Origin: DASRJX01 sp035649235
GTDB lineage: Bacteria > Acidobacteriota > Polarisedimenticolia > Gp22-AA2
DNA length: 7,499 bases
Direction of reading: 5' to 3'
NCBI GenBank assembly: GCA_035649235.1
Contig: DASRJX010000171.1
Location: 1 to 7,499, forward strand
In this document: one piece after another, positions 4,835 through 7,499 of the stretch
How the letters are laid out: each line of letters opens with the position of its first letter
How positions within the stretch are numbered: the stretch's first letter is position 1
Made by a program: the position numbers and the translations under genes
The notes under the pieces: model-generated
Databases searched by the model: none
What the model was told of the DNA's origin: nothing
Seen by the model: only the letters and a program-made list of their open reading frames with translations

Positions 4835-7499
4835 TTAGGGCAGGCGCCGTCCGAACTCGCTGGCCAGAAACGCGAGGTCCTCGCCGTCGATCAGGCCGTC
4901 GAGGTTCACGTCCGGGCCCAGCCCGTAGGAGCCCGTCAGCGGATCGAAGCCGAAGTTGCACGTGCCGTTCGAGGAGGGGAGGTTCTGACCCGGAATGACG
5001 CTCCCCGCGGAGTTCAGCTGGCAGCGGTAGTCCACGCCGCAGCCGGGGCCCGTCTGCTGGAAGGTGCCGTTCGCGTTCAGGATGAAGTCCTCCCCCCGGG
5101 TCGCGCCGAAGGCCGCCGTGAGGATCGCCAGATCGAAGCCGTCCACGCGCCCAGAGCCGTCGATGTCGGCGCGCTCGCGCAGGGTGTTGGTCAGGACGAT
5201 CGGCGACTGGTCCCGCATGCTGAACAGGACGACGTCGGGAAAGACCGAGTCGGGGTCGACGTTCGTCGACGATAGGAAGCGCATCTCCCCGTCGACCGTC
5301 ACCGGGCTGAACGTCGGGTCGGTGAAGAAGAGGCCGTTCCCGATGCTGAAATAGAGCGCGATCTGCGACGGTCCGCCCGGAGGCGACGAGAGCGCCACGA
5401 GGTCCTGCCGGCCGTCCTGGTTCAGATCCGAGAACTGTGCCGTCAGGAGCGGCATCGGCACCGGGAGCGGCTGCGCCTGCGCGGGGGGCGGGACCAGGGG
5501 CGATCCCATCGTAAAGGCGTCCTGACTGCTCGGCAGGAAGATCTCGATCTGGGACAGGCCCGGCTCCACCGCGGCGAGCGTGTCCGTCCTGTTGTCCGCG
5601 TCGAATCTGAGGTTCGAGTTGCCGGGAATGTTGGGGATCGAGCAGACGGGCTGCGCGGTAGCGATCAGCAGATCGTCCGGGTCGTCGTCCGTGGTCGCGG
5701 CGGGAGTCGCGGCGAAGCCGCCGAGATCGTCTCCCTTGAAGATCGTGATGCTGCCGTCGGACGGGTCCGCGGGCATCCCCTGCGCCGCGACAGCGATGTC
5801 CGTCACCGTCCGAGGCTGGCAGGTGACGCCTCCGGGGTCGGGCAGATCAGTGCAATTGAGCGCGAACTGACCCGCCACGCCGGCCTTCGGTCGCGTCAGA
5901 CCCAAAAGCGGCGACGCGGCGGCCGGATGCAGGCTCCCCGAGCCGTCCCCGGAGAGGAGCGTGACACTGTTCGCCGTCGGGCTGGCGGCGATCAGATCCT
6001 GGGGGGGCACGGCGCAGAAGTCGCCCACGCCGTCGCCGTTGGCGTCGGCCTGCGTCGAGTTGAAGGCATAGATGCAGTTGTCCAGGGCGGCCGCGACGAC
6101 GCAGGCGTTCCCCACGTGATCGGCATTGTTGTCCTCCTGGCCGGGGTTGAAGATGAAAGGACAGTTGTCGAGGGCGTCCCCGACCGGGTCGGCTCCACCC
6201 AGCTGGGCCGGGTCGAAGGTCGGCACCCCGTCTCCGTCCGAATCCACCGTGAGCCCGCCGCTGAGCGTCTGGCAGGCATCTCCGATGCCGTTCATGTCGG
6301 CGTCTGCCTGGTCGTTGGCGACGTTCGGACAGTTGTCGGTGGCGTTCGGGAACGTGTCGCGGTCGAAATCGGGTGCGCCACCTGAGGTGATCAGGGCGTT
6401 CGGGTCGAAATCCGGCTTGGAGTCGGAGTCGCTGTCGAGCGTCCCCTGGGTCGCCGACAGGAACTGGCATTCGTCTCCGATGCCGTTGTGGTCGCTGTCG
6501 CACTGCCGCGTGGTCGGATCGAGCATCGCGGCGTCGCCGGGATTGCAGGGAGGCTGGGGCGGCGCCGGATCGGGACAGTTGTCGGACGCCTGGATCAGGG
6601 CACACGCGGGATCGGCGACCGGACACGGGTTGAAGACCGTCGGGCAGTTGTCCGCGACGTTCGGCACGCAGTCGCGGTCGTAGTCGTCGATTGTGCCCAG
6701 GAGCGCTCCGGCGCTGATGCGCTCCGCACCGCTCCCGGCCGGGACGGTCTCCTTCTCCTCCAGGACCCCCAGTGGGTTGCTGGCGAGCAGCGTCACGGTC
6801 CCGTCCGCCGAGTCGAGGATGGCCAGATCCGGGCGTCCGTTCTGGCGCAGATCCGTCTCGATGACCGACGTCGCGTTGACCGCGGACGAAGGGCACGCCG
6901 AGGGTCCTTTGAGCGGCTGGGGCTCGACCGCGCGGAAGGTCCCGTCCCCGATGCCCGTCAGCGCATCGATCCGCGCCGTCGCCCGCTGCAGAAGGACGAT
7001 GTCGACCGACGCCACGGTGTCGGCCCCCGTCAGGAGCATGGCCGAGGTGCCGCGCCAGGGGGAGGCGGGCGAGGTCACGAAGGGGGAGAAGCTCAGGCCG
7101 CCGTTGTTGTGGTAGAGGTCGATGCGGTTGTCGGCGTAATCGAGAACCGCCAGGTCGGGAGGTCCCGCCGACGGACCGGCGACGTGGAGCGCCGCCAGCG
7201 ACGAGGGCTGCGGAGTACCGGTCAAGACCGTCGGAGCGGCGAACGTCCCGTCGCCGTTGCCCGAGTAGAGAAGTACCCGACCGCCCGTGAAGTCTCCGAC
7301 CGCCAGGTCGAGCGTCGCGTTGCCGTCGAGATCGCGCAGCAGGCCGGCGCGTGGGCGTCCGCCCGGGGCCATCGGAGGTGGCTGCACTTCGGTGAGGGCC
7401 CCGACGCCGATCCGGTGAACACCTGGATGCTGCCTGCCCCGCCCGCGCAGGTGCCGATGCCGGGATTCTGGGGATCGACGCAGTCGTCGTCGGCGTCGC
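4835..7499 (-). CDS. Large FG-GAP/VCBS, thrombospondin type 3 and dockerin-like repeat protein, 5' partial, with an apparent frameshift
   Basis: This is a modular, probably secreted or surface protein of unknown function. It ends at TAA 4835-4837 and continues past the right edge. Numbering from the GTG at 7387 (not the true start) gives 850 residues. FG-GAP/VCBS propeller-type repeats occupy 1-230, with DLDGNATLDLAVGDF at 19-33 and DLRQNGRPDL at 179-188. Thrombospondin type 3 repeats occupy about 234-458. A second FG-GAP/VCBS block occupies about 465-735, with DLNQDGRQDL at 654-663. Two dockerin-like EF-hand loops are at 741-752 and 826-837. The bases from 7499 back to about 7412 clearly encode more of the same protein in a different frame (DADDDCVDPQNPGIGTC, then GSIQVFTG), so a one-base shift separates the two parts. 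No signal peptide can be seen because the 5' end is missing. It is convergent with the + strand operon and likely functionally separate. Adhesion, matrix or carbohydrate binding are possible roles. Confidence 0.85.
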   Translation of the reverse strand, partial: RRRRRLRRSPESRHRHLRGRGRQHPGVHRIGVGALTEVQPPPMAPGGRPRAGLLRDLDGNATLDLAVGDFTGGRVLLYSGNGDGTFAAPTVLTGTPQPSSLAALHVAGPSAGPPDLAVLDYADNRIDLYHNNGGLSFSPFVTSPASPWRGTSAMLLTGADTVASVDIVLLQRATARIDALTGIGDGTFRAVEPQPLKGPSACPSSAVNATSVIETDLRQNGRPDLAILDSADGTVTLLASNPLGVLEEKETVPAGSGAERISAGALLGTIDDYDRDCVPNVADNCPTVFNPCPVADPACALIQASDNCPDPAPPQPPCNPGDAAMLDPTTRQCDSDHNGIGDECQFLSATQGTLDSDSDSKPDFDPNALITSGGAPDFDRDTFPNATDNCPNVANDQADADMNGIGDACQTLSGGLTVDSDGDGVPTFDPAQLGGADPVGDALDNCPFIFNPGQEDNNADHVGNACVVAAALDNCIYAFNSTQADANGDGVGDFCAVPPQDLIAASPTANSVTLLSGDGSGSLHPAAASPLLGLTRPKAGVAGQFALNCTDLPDPGGVTCQPRTVTDIAVAAQGMPADPSDGSITIFKGDDLGGFAATPAATTDDDPDDLLIATAQPVCSIPNIPGNSNLRFDADNRTDTLAAVEPGLSQIEIFLPSSQDAFTMGSPLVPPPAQAQPLPVPMPLLTAQFSDLNQDGRQDLVALSSPPGGPSQIALYFSIGNGLFFTDPTFSPVTVDGEMRFLSSTNVDPDSVFPDVVLFSMRDQSPIVLTNTLRERADIDGSGRVDGFDLAILTAAFGATRGEDFILNANGTFQQTGPGCGVDYRCQLNSAGSVIPGQNLPSSNGTCNFGFDPLTGSYGLGPDVNLDGLIDGEDLAFLASEFGRRLP
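4838..5167 (-). other. Dockerin-like pair of EF-hand loops split by an insertion
   Basis: The last 110 residues of the repeat protein hold two 12-residue calcium-loop motifs, DIDGSGRVDGFD (741-752) and DVNLDGLIDGED (826-837). Each is followed by a similar helix, LAILTAAFG and LAFLASEFG. That duplicated loop-helix pattern is what type I dockerins show. Here about 73 residues separate the loops, far more than in usual dockerins. The insert contains three Cys (GPGCGVDYRCQ and NGTCNFG). Calcium binding is inferred from Asp/Asn placement. A matching cohesin is not known from this window. Confidence 0.7.
6014..6688 (-). repeat. Thrombospondin type 3 repeat block
   Basis: Residues about 234-458 of the repeat protein hold Asp-rich calcium-binding repeats: DRDCVPNVADNCP, DSDHNGIGDEC, DRDTFPNATDNCP, DADMNGIGDAC, DSDGDGVPTFDP, DNCPFIFNPGQEDNN and DANGDGVGDFC. 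The repeat is also visible in the DNA. On the + strand, CAGTTGTC (the complement of the Asp-Asn-Cys codons) recurs at about 6074, 6161, 6329, 6575 and 6645. This region separates two FG-GAP/VCBS blocks. Confidence 0.85.
7405..7417 (-). other. Apparent one-base frameshift in the repeat protein gene
   Basis: Reading the - strand from the window edge, sense continues as GSIQVFTG up to about 7411. From there sense continues in the next frame as IGVGALTEVQPPPMAPGG, leading into DLDGNATLDLAVGDF. Adding one base to the GG at 7412-7413 joins both parts into a standard FG-GAP unit. Neither frame has a stop nearby, because the DNA is so GC-rich. Confidence 0.7.

Noticed and set aside
6014..6688. Recurring CAGTTGTC DNA motif as a CRISPR or regulatory repeat array
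   Set aside because: Spacing is irregular and each copy falls on the Asp-Asn-Cys codons of the thrombospondin type 3 units, so it is a coding repeat.
7385..7387. GTG as the start of the - strand repeat protein
   Set aside because: It lies in the middle of an FG-GAP unit, has no signal peptide after it, and coding sense clearly continues upstream to the window edge in the neighbouring frame.

Overview
The window is GC-rich and densely coding. It reads as a Gram-negative bacterium that makes lipid A and probably comes from a little-cultured lineage. Acidobacteriota or a former deltaproteobacterial group would fit the lipid A gene order, the TonB-like protein and the calcium-binding repeat protein. 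That placement is an inference, because no rRNA or other marker gene is present.

Left part (1-4809, all + strand). Six genes lie head to tail with gaps of at most about 40 bases or with 4-base stop/start overlaps, so they probably form one operon entered from outside the window. The order is the 3' end of lpxD, fabZ, lpxA, a Gfo/Idh/MocA NAD(P)-dependent oxidoreductase, a class C beta-lactamase-like serine hydrolase, and a TonB-like energy-transducing protein. LpxA and LpxD carry out the first and third steps of lipid A synthesis, and FabZ works at the beta-hydroxyacyl-ACP pool they share. The oxidoreductase sits where gnnA lies in bacteria that make lipid A on the 2,3-diamino sugar GlcNAc3N. 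No GnnB aminotransferase and no lpxB is visible. The hydrolase and the TonB-like protein link the lipid A genes to other envelope functions.

Right part (4835-7499, - strand). One long gene converges on the operon with a 25-base gap and runs off the right edge. It encodes a large, probably secreted, modular protein: FG-GAP/VCBS propeller-type repeats, a block of thrombospondin type 3 calcium-binding repeats, more FG-GAP/VCBS repeats, and a C-terminal pair of dockerin-like EF-hand loops. The reading frame that makes sense changes at about 7411-7413. This implies a one-base frameshift, either a real lesion or a sequence error, so the apparent GTG start at 7387 is not the true start.

There is no gene-free stretch longer than about 40 bases. 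I see no tRNA, rRNA, CRISPR array, insertion sequence or convincing terminator. The most unusual points are the candidate gnnA-type gene, the translationally coupled serine hydrolase in a lipid A operon, the split dockerin-like module and the frameshift.
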